A stretch of 32,348 nt of DNA from Nemertoderma westbladi (GCA_032718475.1 JAUCBJ010006870.1:1-32348); one strand, 5' to 3'; shown: positions 19,452-31,214, numbered from the stretch's first letter. A program made the numbers and translations. Notes: a model not told the origin generated them from the sequence alone.

Positions 19452-19640
19452 GATGGTGTGAATTGAGCAATTGTCTCTAATAGTGTGAAGGGGTGACAAA
19501 TTGTCTCTGATTGAGTAAATGGGCGAGTAATTGTCAATGGGTGACTAATTGTCTCTGATAGTCTGAATGGTTGAGTAATTGACTCTGATAGTGTGGGGCG
19601 ATTACTCAGATTTGATGTGGGTGCGTGACTAATTGGCTGT
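19452..19640. repeat. Degenerate minisatellite
   Basis: The words gtgtgaatgggtga and taattgtctctgatag alternate five or six times with variation, giving a loose unit of about 30-45 bases. Confidence 0.75.
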
Positions 19641-20892
19641 GACAGTGAGTGATAATTAAATTGGAATGGTTACTTGTTAGTTATGTTGTTGTGACCTGCA
19701 ACGCAGGTTAGTCTTCCGTTCTATTTATACAGATTTAAAACAAGTCAACATTTCGGAATAGGAACTAAGGCGATCAGGAATTCATTTGCTGAAGGCCAAG
19801 AAGATATCACGATCATATTTATACCATTGGATTGCTGGTTTATCTTGGATGCACATGAGAGAGGTGGTAGGCAATTAGGTGCATCTTGCCGCGTCGCTGT
19901 TATGATAGATTGATAGACTTGACTGAGACTTGAATATTTCAAGATCATTCCTCATTTACTATATTAATACCATTGTACTTGTTATTATATTTCAATTTAA
20001 TAGGCATATTGATCAACCAATATTAATATTTAATATATCTAATTTAAATTATAATATTTGACTTCCGCCTACAAGAGTCTAGATTGTGACGGTAGTATTC
20101 TATTATATTTTTCATACGTCATACTCATACTTCGCCCACACAAAGTGTCTAAACGTATCACACAGTTTTTAATTGACTGTCCAAATAGGCATTGTCTATG
20201 AGTGCAAAACTATGGGACTTTGATGTGATTTGAATTTTTTGAGTCTCGTTTTCTGTGTTCTACACTTATATACAAAATTTATGCAGGGTTGACGGATACG
20301 TTGATTGACAATCAATCAAATAATGAGCGGCCAGACAGAGACGGACAGGAGTGATTTGGTCAGATTCGACCGTTAATTATTGTGGATTAACTTATGAAGC
20401 GGTTACAGAATAATATCTGCAAATATAATTCTGAGCAATTTTTCCTTAGTTCAGTGTAGACCATTACCTAGCAATTGTGGTAGAATTAACTTAAATTAAA
20501 TATGAAAATTATTTTATTTGAAAATTACGGGGATTTCAAAATTTAATTCTTACTTTTTTAATAAATTGCTTAATGAAAATATTAATTTCTTCCTGGTAAA
20601 TAATATATCTGGCGATGGCGGGAGATGTCAATTGAATTTGCACCTCAAAATTAGGCTATTATTATAAATTCATCTTTCTGGTTTCCACAGTAGCTAATTT
20701 AGTAAGAGTTACGTCTCTGTGACTCTCTTGCTTCTACCTAATTAAGTGAGGTTTACCTTTTGGAGACACCTCCGGTATTTGGTGGATTAAAAGGTTTTTT
20801 GTTATATATTGAAATTATGTGTATTTGTTAGTTCTTATGGTGATTTTCAAGGAAAAAGTTTAAATTTTCCGTCAATTTTATTCACATTTTTA
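19641..20892. other. Gene-free AT-rich region
   Basis: I see no gene or clear repeat here. Composition is AT-rich, with short poly-T and poly-A runs. Confidence 0.6.
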
Positions 20893-22010
20893 TGGTTTTC
20901 TTTCAGTCTAAATGCTACTCCTCCGTCAGTTTTAATACATTTTATGGAAATTTTCAGTCAATGATCTAAATATTGACCAATAAAACTTCTAAACTGAATT
21001 TTGAAATTTTGATCAGAAGTGTAATTTTAACTAAAAATTAAATTTTAATTTTTTCAAATTGTAGTCCCAAAACCTGGTATTAGTTTTTATTTTTGGCAAA
21101 ATCTCAATATGGCTGCCAGCCTACAAATTTCGAATCTTTGCATTGCCAGTGTTTTATCATTTCCAACAAATCACTAATAGGCGAGTCAATCTAGCCATAA
21201 AAGGGACGGGGTCAACCAACCCATAACCAATTCGCAATTGATCAAAACCAATTTTTTTTATTCTACATTATTACCTTGTTATACCCCCAAAAAAGTCTAT
21301 AAAATATATTATGCGGATCACTTTCAATTTCCTGTTTCTTTCCTTAGCAACATGGATTTCTAGCTACGCTCGCCAAATAATATCGCTCGAAAAATAAGCC
21401 TACTTTTTTGCTACCACTTAATTAGTTATAACGAACCTAGGCCAGGGTAGTTGGTTTTCTTTCAGTCTAAATGCTACTCCTCCGTCAGTTTTAATACATT
21501 TTATGGAAATTTTCAGTCAATGATCTAAATATTGACCAATAAAACTTCTAAACTGAATTTTGAAATTTTGATCAGAAGTGTAATTTTAACTAAAAATTAA
21601 ATTTTAATTTTTTCAAATTGTAGTCCCAAAACCTGGTATTAGTTTTTATTTTTGGCAAAATCTCAATATGGCTGCCAGCCTACAAATTTCGAATCTTTGC
21701 ATTGCCAGTGTTTTATCATTTCCAACAAATCACTAATAGGCGAGTCAATCTAGCCATAAAAGGGACGGGGTCAACCAACCCATAACCAATTCGCAATTGA
21801 TCAAAACCAATTTTTTTTATTCTACATTATTACCTTGTTATACCCCCAAAAAAGTCTATAAAATATATTATGCGGATCACTTTCAATTTCCTGTTTCTTT
21901 CCTTAGCAACATGGATTTCTAGCTACGCTCGCCAAATAATATCGCTCGAAAAATAAGCCTACTTTTTTGCTACCACTTAATTAGTTATAACGAACCTAGG
22001 CCAGGGTAGT
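20893..22010. repeat. Perfect tandem duplication of a 559-bp unit
   Basis: 20893-21451 and 21452-22010 read the same from start (tggttttctttcagtctaa) to end (gaacctaggccagggtagt), with no difference I could find. The unit is AT-rich and has no coding frame of note. Identity this complete means a very recent duplication or an assembly artefact. Confidence 0.93.
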
Positions 22011-22038
22011 TCTTACTCTAGTCCGACAAAAAAAACGC

Positions 22039-22051
22039 ACAAATTCGTCTA
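22039..22051. repeat. Target site duplication of LINE copy 2, 3' side
   Basis: acaaattcgtcta is identical to 23867-23879. Confidence 0.9.
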
Positions 22052-23866
22052 CTACTACTACTAGGTCGAGCGAACTCGGACAGTGGAAATGAGATCCTTC
22101 CAGGCTTCCCGATTCTCCATAGTTGTCGCAATTTCGTTTCTCCTAAGTTCAGTATCCCTTTCAAGTTGATCTATATATGTTATGGCCGGTCGTCCACGAC
22201 TACGCTTTCCATGAGTTGGTTGCCAGAGAAGTAGATCTGGTATGACCTCGTCTTTACTTCGCCAGCAGCGCCCACTGAATCTTAATCTGCGTTCACGGAG
22301 GGTGGTTGGTACAGGTGGTATTGTACCATAAAGCTCGGCGTTTGTCATGTGTTGTCTCCAGCTGATGTTTAGGGCTGCCCTTAGTAGTCTTGTGTAGCAA
22401 CCATCAATTCGTTGTTCAAGTGATTTAGTCAGTGTCCAGGTCTCACCCCCATATAAAAATACACTTTCCACTGTGGCTCGAAAGAACTTAGTCTTCAGGT
22501 GCCTGGAGAGATCTAATTTCCAGATGGTATCCATTTTTGATAGAGCTACCCAAGCCTTTGCTTTCCTAACTTCTATGTCCTTTTTGCTACTCTCTATCCA
22601 TGATCCAAGGTACTGGAAGTCATCGACCTTCCTTAGTTGATTATTATCAATGGTTGTCAAGTTTCAATCAACATTAAAGGTCATGAATTCGGTCTTTGTA
22701 GCATTTATATGCAATCCAACATCCTTAGCAGCCCTCTCCACTTTATTTAGTAGAAGCTGTGCATCTGCTAGGGTATTAGAGAGCAGGGCGATGTCATCCG
22801 CAAAGTCGGTGTCTGTGACTGTAGTTGCCGGATATCTACTACTGCGTTCTTGAAGTGTGAATCCCAGGTCTTCACCCTTTGTGGCCGTCCTCATTGCGTA
22901 ATCCAGCACAATTACAAATAGTAATGGTACTAATGTGTCACCTTGCAGTACGCCAGCCAGGATTGAGAAAAACTCAGTTTCACCATCTGGTGAGAGTACC
23001 TGCGCTTCTGTGTCACAATATAACAATCCAATGCCAGCAACAATTACTTCTGGTATTCCATAAGCTCTTAGGATTTCAAGCATTTTACCTCTATGAAGTC
23101 GAATGCCTTCTTCAAGTCCACAAAAGTCATGACAGCGGGGAGATTCTTTGACTTAATTCCTTCAATCAGTCTCCGTAGTGCAAGTATCTGAGCTATATTG
23201 TTGATCTACTTGGTCGAAATCCGTTTTGGCTCTTACGCAGTAGTTTCTCTATGTGAGGCCTAATCCTATATAGAATCATTTTATTGTATATTTTGGCAGC
23301 TACCACAAGCAGACAGATCCCACGATAGTTTGTTGGTATGCCGAGGTCTCCTTTCTTGGGGAGAGGCTTTAGTTGACCTTTAGTCCAAATTGGTGGTGGC
23401 TTTTCCCCTTTTAACATCCGGTTGCAAACATTCAATAATGGTCTGTTTAGCACTCCCGTTTTCCATACCTCCGCTGGCATTTCATCTAATCCACTCGCTT
23501 TATTATTGGACATGCTTTTAATGCTTCTTTGGAGTTCGGCAGGTGTGAAGTCCCCTGTTTCTATAGGTAGTGTCTTGTCATATATTTTCCTTGTAGGGCC
23601 GACCTCGATGTTTGGTGGCTGCCCAAGCAAGTTGCTGAAGTGATATTTCCACTTCCCAACACGTTCTTCAGGGCTATCGGCTTTGAGGCGCCCCTTTGCA
23701 CAACTTTTCCGACCAGATACCTCATTTACAGTTTGCCAGGTAAGTCTTGATTGTTGCTGTATGTGAGCAGTTGTAATTGCTTCAGTTTTATCCTGTATGT
23801 ACTTTTCCTGGCTGATGTTGTAGGCCAATTTAAGATCGTCCTTAGCTTTCTCAACTTCGTCTACAA
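22052..23866 (-). mobile_element. 5'-truncated RTE-like LINE
   Basis: A 1.8-kb minus-strand insertion holding only the reverse transcriptase and C-terminal part. On the coding strand it ends in a TAG repeat (plus strand ctactactacta at 22050-22063), the same kind of tail as the LINE at 9748-9763. A 13-bp target duplication flanks it. The endonuclease is missing through 5' truncation, which is usual for target-primed insertion. It shares its sequence with the fragment at 943-1800. It landed about 30 bases from the 559-bp tandem duplication. Confidence 0.92.
22061..23866 (-). pseudogene. LINE reverse transcriptase (broken in three places)
   Basis: Reading from the right: a linker with YNISQEKYIQDK and WKYHFSNLLGQPP, NKASGLDEMPAEVW, and the RT fingers up to SQNGFRPSRSTI. 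Then a 2-base insertion near 23195 and a 4-base deletion near 23094 disturb the frame across the first catalytic Asp block, as comparison with 943-1800 shows. The frame resumes with LRAYGIPEVIVAGIGLLY, GVLQGDTLVPLLF and an intact TDFADDIALLS catalytic box. A single in-frame TGA at 22664-22666 precedes the C-terminal part (FQYLGSWIESSKKDIEVRKA, then GRCWRSKDEVIPDLLLWQP). The end at 22061 is the natural stop. Confidence 0.9.
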
Positions 23867-23879
23867 ACAAATTCGTCTA
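23867..23879. repeat. Target site duplication of LINE copy 2, 5' side
   Basis: Matches 22039-22051 over 13 bases. Confidence 0.9.
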
Positions 23880-25660
23880 AAAGAGTAAATTATTGTTGGC
23901 AGAAGAATAAAGTGGGTCCTTCATAAATATAATTGTTAATTTTCTAACTGGTAGAATTAAAAGGAATAGAGGATTATAAACAATAATATGAAATGGCTGA
24001 CGGTTTTCATTTCAGACATTTTTGAAATGTTTTCATTTCAGCCCTCTATCGGTAGATTGGAGAACTGCCGAGGGATTACCCTGACCCTCACGCCAATGAC
24101 GCAGCCAGGTCTTGTACATAAGGCACTGCGGACCGGTCACCATCCTCACAAAGAGAAAAATCGAATTTAAAATGAAGGAAATGAAACAAAATTTCATAGA
24201 TTGATTAAAAAAAAACGAAAATTTGATCGGATTGGAAAAAAAAACTAATAAAATATTTTTTTTACGTTACGTTACGCCATTCTTACCCTCGCGTATTTGA
24301 ATTTCAGTCAATTAAAACTAGTGACAAAAAGCGCTTCTTTCCGATACTTTTTTTACTTATCGAAGAACATTAGGTACTATCTGTTTAAATACAACATTTT
24401 TGGAGGAAAAATCTATCATTCTTATTATTTATAAATATTTTATAATTATTATTATGATTATAACATAGCTACTTCGTTTCGTTTACTTAATATTTTAAAA
24501 TATTTCTATTTACTTTGTCGTTTAGTTTATCATGTTTTCGTTTAGTCTCTCCCAAATACGTTTCGTTGTCATACCAACCCTGCCTATTGGATTAGATTGG
24601 TCCTATAAGACAGACCATAATATATCTATAATCGTGTAAGCGGTATCGTTTACGTACAGGATAAAGTCTTAACCAAGCGTGAATGAATTCACTACAACAG
24701 CGGGATCCTATAGTGGTACTTGCGAACAGATTGTTCTGTGACAGAGACATGCAGTGAGATGTTGATATATAAAGTTTTATATTCACCAGTATTTAGCAGT
24801 CACCATCAATACCTATAATAATATTAATCATTGCATTCTATAATTATACGAAAATTTGCAATCCAAAATGTCGAAATAATGTTATTGAAACGTTGGTGTA
24901 AGTAGAGCGACACCGGTTTCAAACCGTAAATATTGTGGAAAAGTAGATAGCCATCAATATCACAATAAAAAAACTCTCTAAATATACCAAATTAATAACA
25001 TTTTGGAATAGAAAATAATGTATTTAGTGTATTATACTATCTTACTAAAAAAATAATGCTTAGCCAAAAAATATTAGATCTTACAAAAACACATTATTAT
25101 GTTTTAGTAGATGTTCTGGGGTATTTCAATGTCATACATGAGTGGGTGTTGGCAAACCTATAATATATTAAACCTAATATTAAATACTGAAATATCATCA
25201 ATTTTACTCTTAATTTAACTATGAAATAAGAATAGAAATTAGTTTATTTTCGAAAACATTCCTGTATTAATAAAATGCAGGCGAAAAATCCACGGAAAAT
25301 TGAGATTATCCGACGCCGACAGTATTTTAGATTATGTGTTTGGTTATAGTTTATGTTTTCGGATAATGTCGGAAATGTATTGTTAATAATAATTCGGGTT
25401 AAAATATTAATTAGAGTTTTTTGGGTGTATCTATATTCTAGAATACCACCCACAGCCGTGTGATAATTTAACTGAAATATAACTAGTGATATTTTTCGGT
25501 ATAATGTTTGTTTCTTCAGCAACTCTCGCACGCATGTAAAACCAAAATACTAAACAATATAGAAATAAGTGGTCTTTGTTTATCACATTACTATAAAACA
25601 TAACAAATGTTAAGACGTTTAAAAAATTATTACAGTATTTGCAGAGCCTCAAAAAATAAT
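23880..25660. other. Gene-free AT-rich intergenic region
   Basis: I see no supported gene. A moderately GC-rich patch at 24040-24150 and poly-A or poly-T runs near 24210-24265 stand out slightly. The short open frames have no family resemblance. Confidence 0.6.
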
Positions 25661-25673
25661 TACACAATAATAA

Positions 25674-25689
25674 TTTATTTATTTATTTA
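25674..25689 (-). terminator. Polyadenylation signals downstream of DNAAF8
   Basis: The minus strand carries overlapping AATAAA words (aataaataaataaa) about 290 bases after the stop codon at 25980, a reasonable 3' untranslated length. Confidence 0.55.
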
Positions 25690-25979
25690 CATTTTATATA
25701 CACAATATAATACAACACAACGCATAATATACAAAGTTAATGGTAATCAGTGAAAAATTTTGCGATATAAAAAATCAAAATATATATGAAATTTGCGCGG
25801 TTTTACTTCAATTCGAAGTCATTCCTTGTGGACATAAAACTGTTGGGCCAGGTGGGACGCTACGCAGTAAATGACTTTCACATCCTCCCTAGATACATAC
25901 GCATTGTTATTTGGTGTTGCAATCTAAAAATATTATTGTCTCAAAACAGTAGAAAAGCTCATTTACATTCCGTTCAATT

Positions 25980-28900
25980 CTAACCAGCAACAAGCTCAGC
26001 GAATGAGTTAGGAGACAGGCAATCAAAACACAATTCCACCATGGCGATAGCCGATCTAACAGATCTAGGGTGTATAATGTGATCAGCATACCGAGCGGCT
26101 ATGGATGACGTGTCATAAGAACAACCCAAGATCGATTCGAAGCAGGTGACAGCGTTGTCCCGTTCTATAGCCAATAGCAGACTGGGTCCGGTGCGGTTAG
26201 CCGGCCAGGCCGCCACATCAATACCACCAGCCGCGCATACCATCGCTATCTGGGACTTTGTAAACCAAACAAAACGAAATCCGACAATCAAAAAATCTTT
26301 AGATATTAAATAAGATAAAATATCATAAAGTGGAAACCGAGACGGGCAACTTGCTAGAGAAGAATGCAAAATAACACAGTTTATCTGTCTCAGTGAACTC
26401 GATACTTGATTCAATAAAGAAAACCCTAGCAACTCGATATTATTAGCTCGAACGTCGGGGATATTTACTCTGTCCCTTATGTGTAACAGTCGGGAATTCT
26501 CTTTTGATATGATTCTATCAAGACCCGGACAAACAATCTCTTCATAGGCTAGGATTGGCGTAGGATTCATTCTGCATAGACCCTCTGGGAAATAATGCTG
26601 AACACCACGGACGGCGGCGATGTAATTAGAAGATGCATAGACCCCATTGTCAATGGCATTAATCCCAAAACAACCACGCCAATAACGGCTGCTGAGTTTC
26701 CTTGCCCGGTTAGAGTCAATGGGTCCCATCAGTTTATGCAGCTTGTAAACCGCGTTTGTTGCTTCCAAAGCAAAGATTACAACTGGCCCGGACCGCAAAC
26801 TTTCAACTCGCTCGCCAACATCATAACCATCATTAGCTTCATCATTAGCAATCTCTGTGGCCTCTATTTCACTGAGAGACAATAGACGACCAGCTACTAT
26901 ATTGAAACCTTCAATGTAAATTTCTTTAACAATTCTGGGTAGGTGCTTCACAACAGCAAGGGGTTTCACAAGGAGAAATGACACTAAAAACGGTGGGGCC
27001 TGGAACAACGATATAATACTATCAGTGCCGTAGTTGCAGGAAACAGCCTTTTTCGATTTTCTATTAAACGTCAGGCTTGTACTTTCAAGGCAATCAGTAA
27101 ACATTACAGAAGGAATAAACTTCGACAACGTCCTAACTAATGGGTCAGAGAAAATCTCGCAGTTCTTGAAGAACATATTCATTCGCCGGTATGCAACTTC
27201 CATTGAAGGGGAAACAAATATCCCCATGTCATAATTCACGACCTTCAACTGGTTCAACTTATTCAACTGACGTATAGCGTCTAACCCCCTTACAGCAAGA
27301 ATGAAACATGGTCCTGGTTGAAGTGAAGATAAACTCTCCTTATATTTACAATGTCCAACTTCATAAGGAGAAAGTTCCCGAGCTTGAGCTAATGATAATC
27401 CCGGTAATACCTTGGCCCCAATAATTTCAAACGCGCTTTCAGCATTGGAGTGTATAATATGCTGTACTGAAGTCGAGGATTCTCCAGCCAAAGAACTGAA
27501 CAGCTCACCAATTTTGGTAAACGTATTAAAACCACACACAGCCACTACAGCCGTTTGCTCAACATCAGCTGAATCAAAAGTGTCAATTGCGTTTGGGATA
27601 TAATTAATTTGATCCAAGGAATAAGTGAGTGGAGGGATTGATGAAAAATCACCACCCAATGATTCGTACACAACATTCGAATATTGAGTGTAGTGAAACA
27701 TTTTCTTTACACATTCATCCAAATCTTGGTTATTGGAACTTGCATCAATGCAAAGTACTCCTGAAGCAAGCAATTCAATTAAGATATGCATGTGAACAAG
27801 ACAATTTTGTTTTCTTAAAATTAAAACGGTGCATGGAGATTCGTTAACATAATACTCAAGATACAGTGAAGATATTCCCATTGACAACAGCTTCTTCTGT
27901 GAGATTCTCAATCGTTTCAGGGCCAACAACATGAAGCCCTGAAGGAAACATGCAGACAGGATACGACCCATCGACTGGAAGGGAACAGAGGGGCTGATAA
28001 TAAGAATGGAGTCACAAAGTTGGGGAAGAACCAATAAATTAGGATGATCATTGTTAACGGATACAAATTCTTTTACATCTGATAACCGCGGCCCAAACCA
28101 TTTACACAAGTCTTCCTGCACGCGATCACAACTTCGTGGTGAAGAAAGTATTCCTTTAGTTTTTATCTCTGGTTCACAAAATGCTATTATGGAAAGAGGA
28201 TCCGTAACTTTTGCAATGGAGGGATCACTGGGACCTAAAGCATTCAACCATGCGGATCTACAGCTAAAACCATGTAGAGCCAAAACTAGTAATGGCTTTT
28301 GTATATTTCCTGTAGGTTGGGTAGGGTAAACCAAACGAACACCAATAATGTGCAGACCGAGAGATATTATCTTACACAAAATAACATAACAATACCATGG
28401 ATACATGAATAGTGGTTGAGATATTTCAACTATTGATTTTTCTGTTTCTGTAATATTTTTAATTGGCATTAGTTCAAATATTGATGATGAATTAATATCA
28501 GGTATGCCATAAAAAAAATTAAATGGAAGTTTGAAGAGCTTCAATGGTGAATCACATTCATCAATCATAGATATGAAAGTACACAGAGGTTTATGTGATA
28601 TCTTAGGCATCGGTGAACCATCATAAAATCTGGATTTCAATTTAAAGTTCAAGATATCAGATAATGAATATTTAGAAAGAAAGATCCCCACTGCGATACG
28701 GAAAGGGCTTTGTGAGGGTTTAATCTTCCGATTGGATAAATGGATAGCTTTAATATTATCAGGTGAGTCGGATGGGCAAATAGCAACATATAAAGCGCAT
28801 TCAGAAGCAAGTTGCATCTGCTGGATCCCAAGAACAGCAAATGGAGCTGAATTGTTACTCAAAATATATCCAGAATTTGCATCTGATGGGATGTTCGAAG

Positions 28901-30545
28901 GAACTAGATTAACTAGCCAGGCAATCAGTGCGTTATAAGATCCTGAATAGGAGGAATCCAAAGGACGCTGACTATCTTTACAACTAATAACACCAACAGT
29001 TGATAACCTAACCTTCAACACAGCAACCTCTATGCCTATCATCGATTTCTGATTTCGCAACGAAATATTAGGGAGGCCGGATTCTTTATGTGTATAGGTA
29101 TTAGTAAAATCAAACAATGGGTCACACTGTTGATTTGCGTAACTGCTGTGGCATTGAGATTTTAAAAATCCAAGGAGCCGTGTCTTTATGGCTCGCTGTT
29201 TTTTACGTTGTACATTTATTTCATGTGTACTCTGTCGATTTGCATCACTTCTATCACACACATTATATGTAGAACTAGAACCTTTTAACATATCAGAACA
29301 TGGCTTTGATGGCTGAGTAAGTTTCAGTGGGAAATCCTTAGTACAGGTATTTTGATCAGTATCGATAGTTGGTTGGGGTTGAACTGAGATGCTCTCTGGT
29401 TCCTCATAAACAACATTGACAACCAAATCCCTAGTCCGTCTACCAGATGCAGCTGGAGTTCTAGAGATATTACTAGTACCGGTATATGATTTTATAATTT
29501 CAGTTTCGATCAAATTTTCATGGTTCCCTTGCTTTTCCAATAATTTTGGAATTTCATAATTTGTGTCTCCAACACGACATTCATCAACTGTTTCATGACT
29601 TAATGATAGGCTAGACATAGAAAGACTTGATATACATTTACGAAGGTCCTGATCAGATTTGGGAGACACAACATCCTGCTCATGTCTGAGATCAATAAAG
29701 ATTGTTTCCGATTCATTACCAGTGGTTACGAACTTGAATGGAGAACCTCCTGCAAATTGCTGCAATTGACTATCATCTACAACAGTTTTGGAACATTTTT
29801 CTTCATATGTTACAAAGCGCTCAGTTGTGTCACCAAAAGATAAACATTCATCGTGTTGTTTGTGACTAAAATCTCGTAACTTTTCCATCAACTTCACATT
29901 GCTCGTCTGGTTGTTAACTGATGGTGAAGCAAAATTATTGTCAAGCCAACTGGGCAAAGACATACCAGAATCTCCACCTTGGGCATAAAATGCATTATTA
30001 TCACATGTATCATCATGCAATATGAGTTCATGGTTGATGTTGTTTACATTAAGTCCATCATCATCGCCATGGACAAATTGAACAAGGTCGTCTGTAGAAC
30101 ACCCACAATTAGAAACATCAACATTAGATGTTACCATAACTGAGGCACTTGTAACTGGCCGTGAGGCTTCAGCCTCACTTACAACAATCTTCATGTTACT
30201 CTCATCCGAATTGTCTTCATTCATTACATCGTTCTCGATACCAAGAAAATTTCTTGGAGGACTTAATAATGAGTCAGCAGTATCAACAATCTCTAGCACG
30301 CCATCTGCATTATGTTCAGGGACATCCAATAGCAAACTATGAAAGTCATCTCGTGACAAAACATTCAAATCACTATCAGTATCGCCTTCATCATCGTCAT
30401 CATCAGCATCCAGTATATCACTGTCATCAATGGAAGGCAATGATGACTGAACCTCTGCAAAGATTAGATCAAATTTAGGTTTTATTGAAGTCAGTGAGGA
30501 TGGTGAAGATGGCATCCCAACACTTTCTGATTCACTATTATTCAT
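25980..30545 (-). CDS. DNAAF8: DNAAF8-like protein with pseudo-NDK modules
   Basis: A 1521-residue protein in one open frame; the ATG has an in-frame TAG three codons upstream. The N-terminal third is acidic and disordered and matches DNAAF8 (C16orf71/DAAP1): FDLIFAEVQSSLPSIDDSD near residue 26, SLPSWLDNNF near 195, and ETIFIDLRHEQD near 277 followed by a serine-rich SSLSMSSLSLS run. Human DNAAF8 is about 520 residues and has PTIFIDLRQ at the like position. It helps assemble outer-arm dyneins in cytoplasmic dynein assembly condensates. From about 720 onward, nucleoside-diphosphate-kinase-like modules recur, near 725-800, 860-935, 1030-1130, 1205-1320 and 1410-1500. Typical text is GFNIVAGRLLSL, GPVVIFALEATNAVYKLHKL, then MGPIDSNRARKL. 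Where true kinases have N..HGSDS, module 4 has NAIDNGVYAS, so the catalytic His is missing and the modules look non-catalytic. An NDK-like axonemal protein of the NME5-9 class is the alternative. Confidence 0.68.
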   Translation of the reverse strand: MNNSESESVGMPSSPSSLTSIKPKFDLIFAEVQSSLPSIDDSDILDADDDDDEGDTDSDLNVLSRDDFHSLLLDVPEHNADGVLEIVDTADSLLSPPRNFLGIENDVMNEDNSDESNMKIVVSEAEASRPVTSASVMVTSNVDVSNCGCSTDDLVQFVHGDDDGLNVNNINHELILHDDTCDNNAFYAQGGDSGMSLPSWLDNNFASPSVNNQTSNVKLMEKLRDFSHKQHDECLSFGDTTERFVTYEEKCSKTVVDDSQLQQFAGGSPFKFVTTGNESETIFIDLRHEQDVVSPKSDQDLRKCISSLSMSSLSLSHETVDECRVGDTNYEIPKLLEKQGNHENLIETEIIKSYTGTSNISRTPAASGRRTRDLVVNVVYEEPESISVQPQPTIDTDQNTCTKDFPLKLTQPSKPCSDMLKGSSSTYNVCDRSDANRQSTHEINVQRKKQRAIKTRLLGFLKSQCHSSYANQQCDPLFDFTNTYTHKESGLPNISLRNQKSMIGIEVAVLKVRLSTVGVISCKDSQRPLDSSYSGSYNALIAWLVNLVPSNIPSDANSGYILSNNSAPFAVLGIQQMQLASECALYVAICPSDSPDNIKAIHLSNRKIKPSQSPFRIAVGIFLSKYSLSDILNFKLKSRFYDGSPMPKISHKPLCTFISMIDECDSPLKLFKLPFNFFYGIPDINSSSIFELMPIKNITETEKSIVEISQPLFMYPWYCYVILCKIISLGLHIIGVRLVYPTQPTGNIQKPLLVLALHGFSCRSAWLNALGPSDPSIAKVTDPLSIIAFCEPEIKTKGILSSPRSCDRVQEDLCKWFGPRLSDVKEFVSVNNDHPNLLVLPQLCDSILIISPSVPFQSMGRILSACFLQGFMLLALKRLRISQKKLLSMGISSLYLEYYVNESPCTVLILRKQNCLVHMHILIELLASGVLCIDASSNNQDLDECVKKMFHYTQYSNVVYESLGGDFSSIPPLTYSLDQINYIPNAIDTFDSADVEQTAVVAVCGFNTFTKIGELFSSLAGESSTSVQHIIHSNAESAFEIIGAKVLPGLSLAQARELSPYEVGHCKYKESLSSLQPGPCFILAVRGLDAIRQLNKLNQLKVVNYDMGIFVSPSMEVAYRRMNMFFKNCEIFSDPLVRTLSKFIPSVMFTDCLESTSLTFNRKSKKAVSCNYGTDSIISLFQAPPFLVSFLLVKPLAVVKHLPRIVKEIYIEGFNIVAGRLLSLSEIEATEIANDEANDGYDVGERVESLRSGPVVIFALEATNAVYKLHKLMGPIDSNRARKLSSRYWRGCFGINAIDNGVYASSNYIAAVRGVQHYFPEGLCRMNPTPILAYEEIVCPGLDRIISKENSRLLHIRDRVNIPDVRANNIELLGFSLLNQVSSSLRQINCVILHSSLASCPSRFPLYDILSYLISKDFLIVGFRFVWFTKSQIAMVCAAGGIDVAAWPANRTGPSLLLAIERDNAVTCFESILGCSYDTSSIAARYADHIIHPRSVRSAIAMVELCFDCLSPNSFAELVAG

Positions 30546-31214
30546 TTCTGACTATAAGAGTACTAGATGTCCACGGTCCAGTATAGGTTACATATACTGA
30601 TAGAATATTAGGAAGCCTATAGATACTGAGATAGGCATAGGAATACGGAGAAGGCTTGTTACCAGAGTCATAGCATATATGGTATTTTCCAATATCACCT
30701 CTCTAATTTTCATCAATATAATTCAGTAATTATAAATTAATAATTATAAATTAAAATGTCTACAACTGGTCTGGATGAATCGTTTGGAGGACAAATTTTG
30801 TGATAATACAATACAGCAATACATGAATATATACAAGTAATACCGGTAGATAGATTAATCACATTTGCGGTTCATTTTTATAAAAAAAATTTCTGAATTG
30901 AAAATAAATGGAGAGGGAGAAGACCCGGTCCTACTAAAACTGCAACTAAAAGGCAATTTACCGCAACTACTGAACTAGTTGTTATATTCAAGCAGCCATC
31001 AGCCAGTAGTGTAGTTGAGTGTTCACGTTCAGTGTTTCGGGGTATTTGTGCACCGTGTCCAGTGTCAGCCGTGTATGTGTAGGCCTATACAATACATGTG
31101 TACCTACGACGACCACCTACAGACGGACAGGACAGACCTAACCGGATGACCGGTACCGGTACCAGGGTAGCGTAGCGTGTAGTGTACCTGTAGTACAGGT
31201 CAGCAGGTGTACCT
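30546..31214. other. Upstream region of DNAAF8
   Basis: A stretch of about 670 bases that should contain the DNAAF8 5' untranslated region and promoter on the minus strand. Repeated aattataaattaataattat occurs near 30725-30755, and palindromic ggtaccggtacc-type words at 31140-31165. I could not place a start site. Confidence 0.4.

Noticed and set aside
28051-30478. Plus-strand frames opposite DNAAF8 (28051-28329, 30161-30478 and others)
   Set aside because: Antisense shadows of a long, recognisable minus-strand protein.
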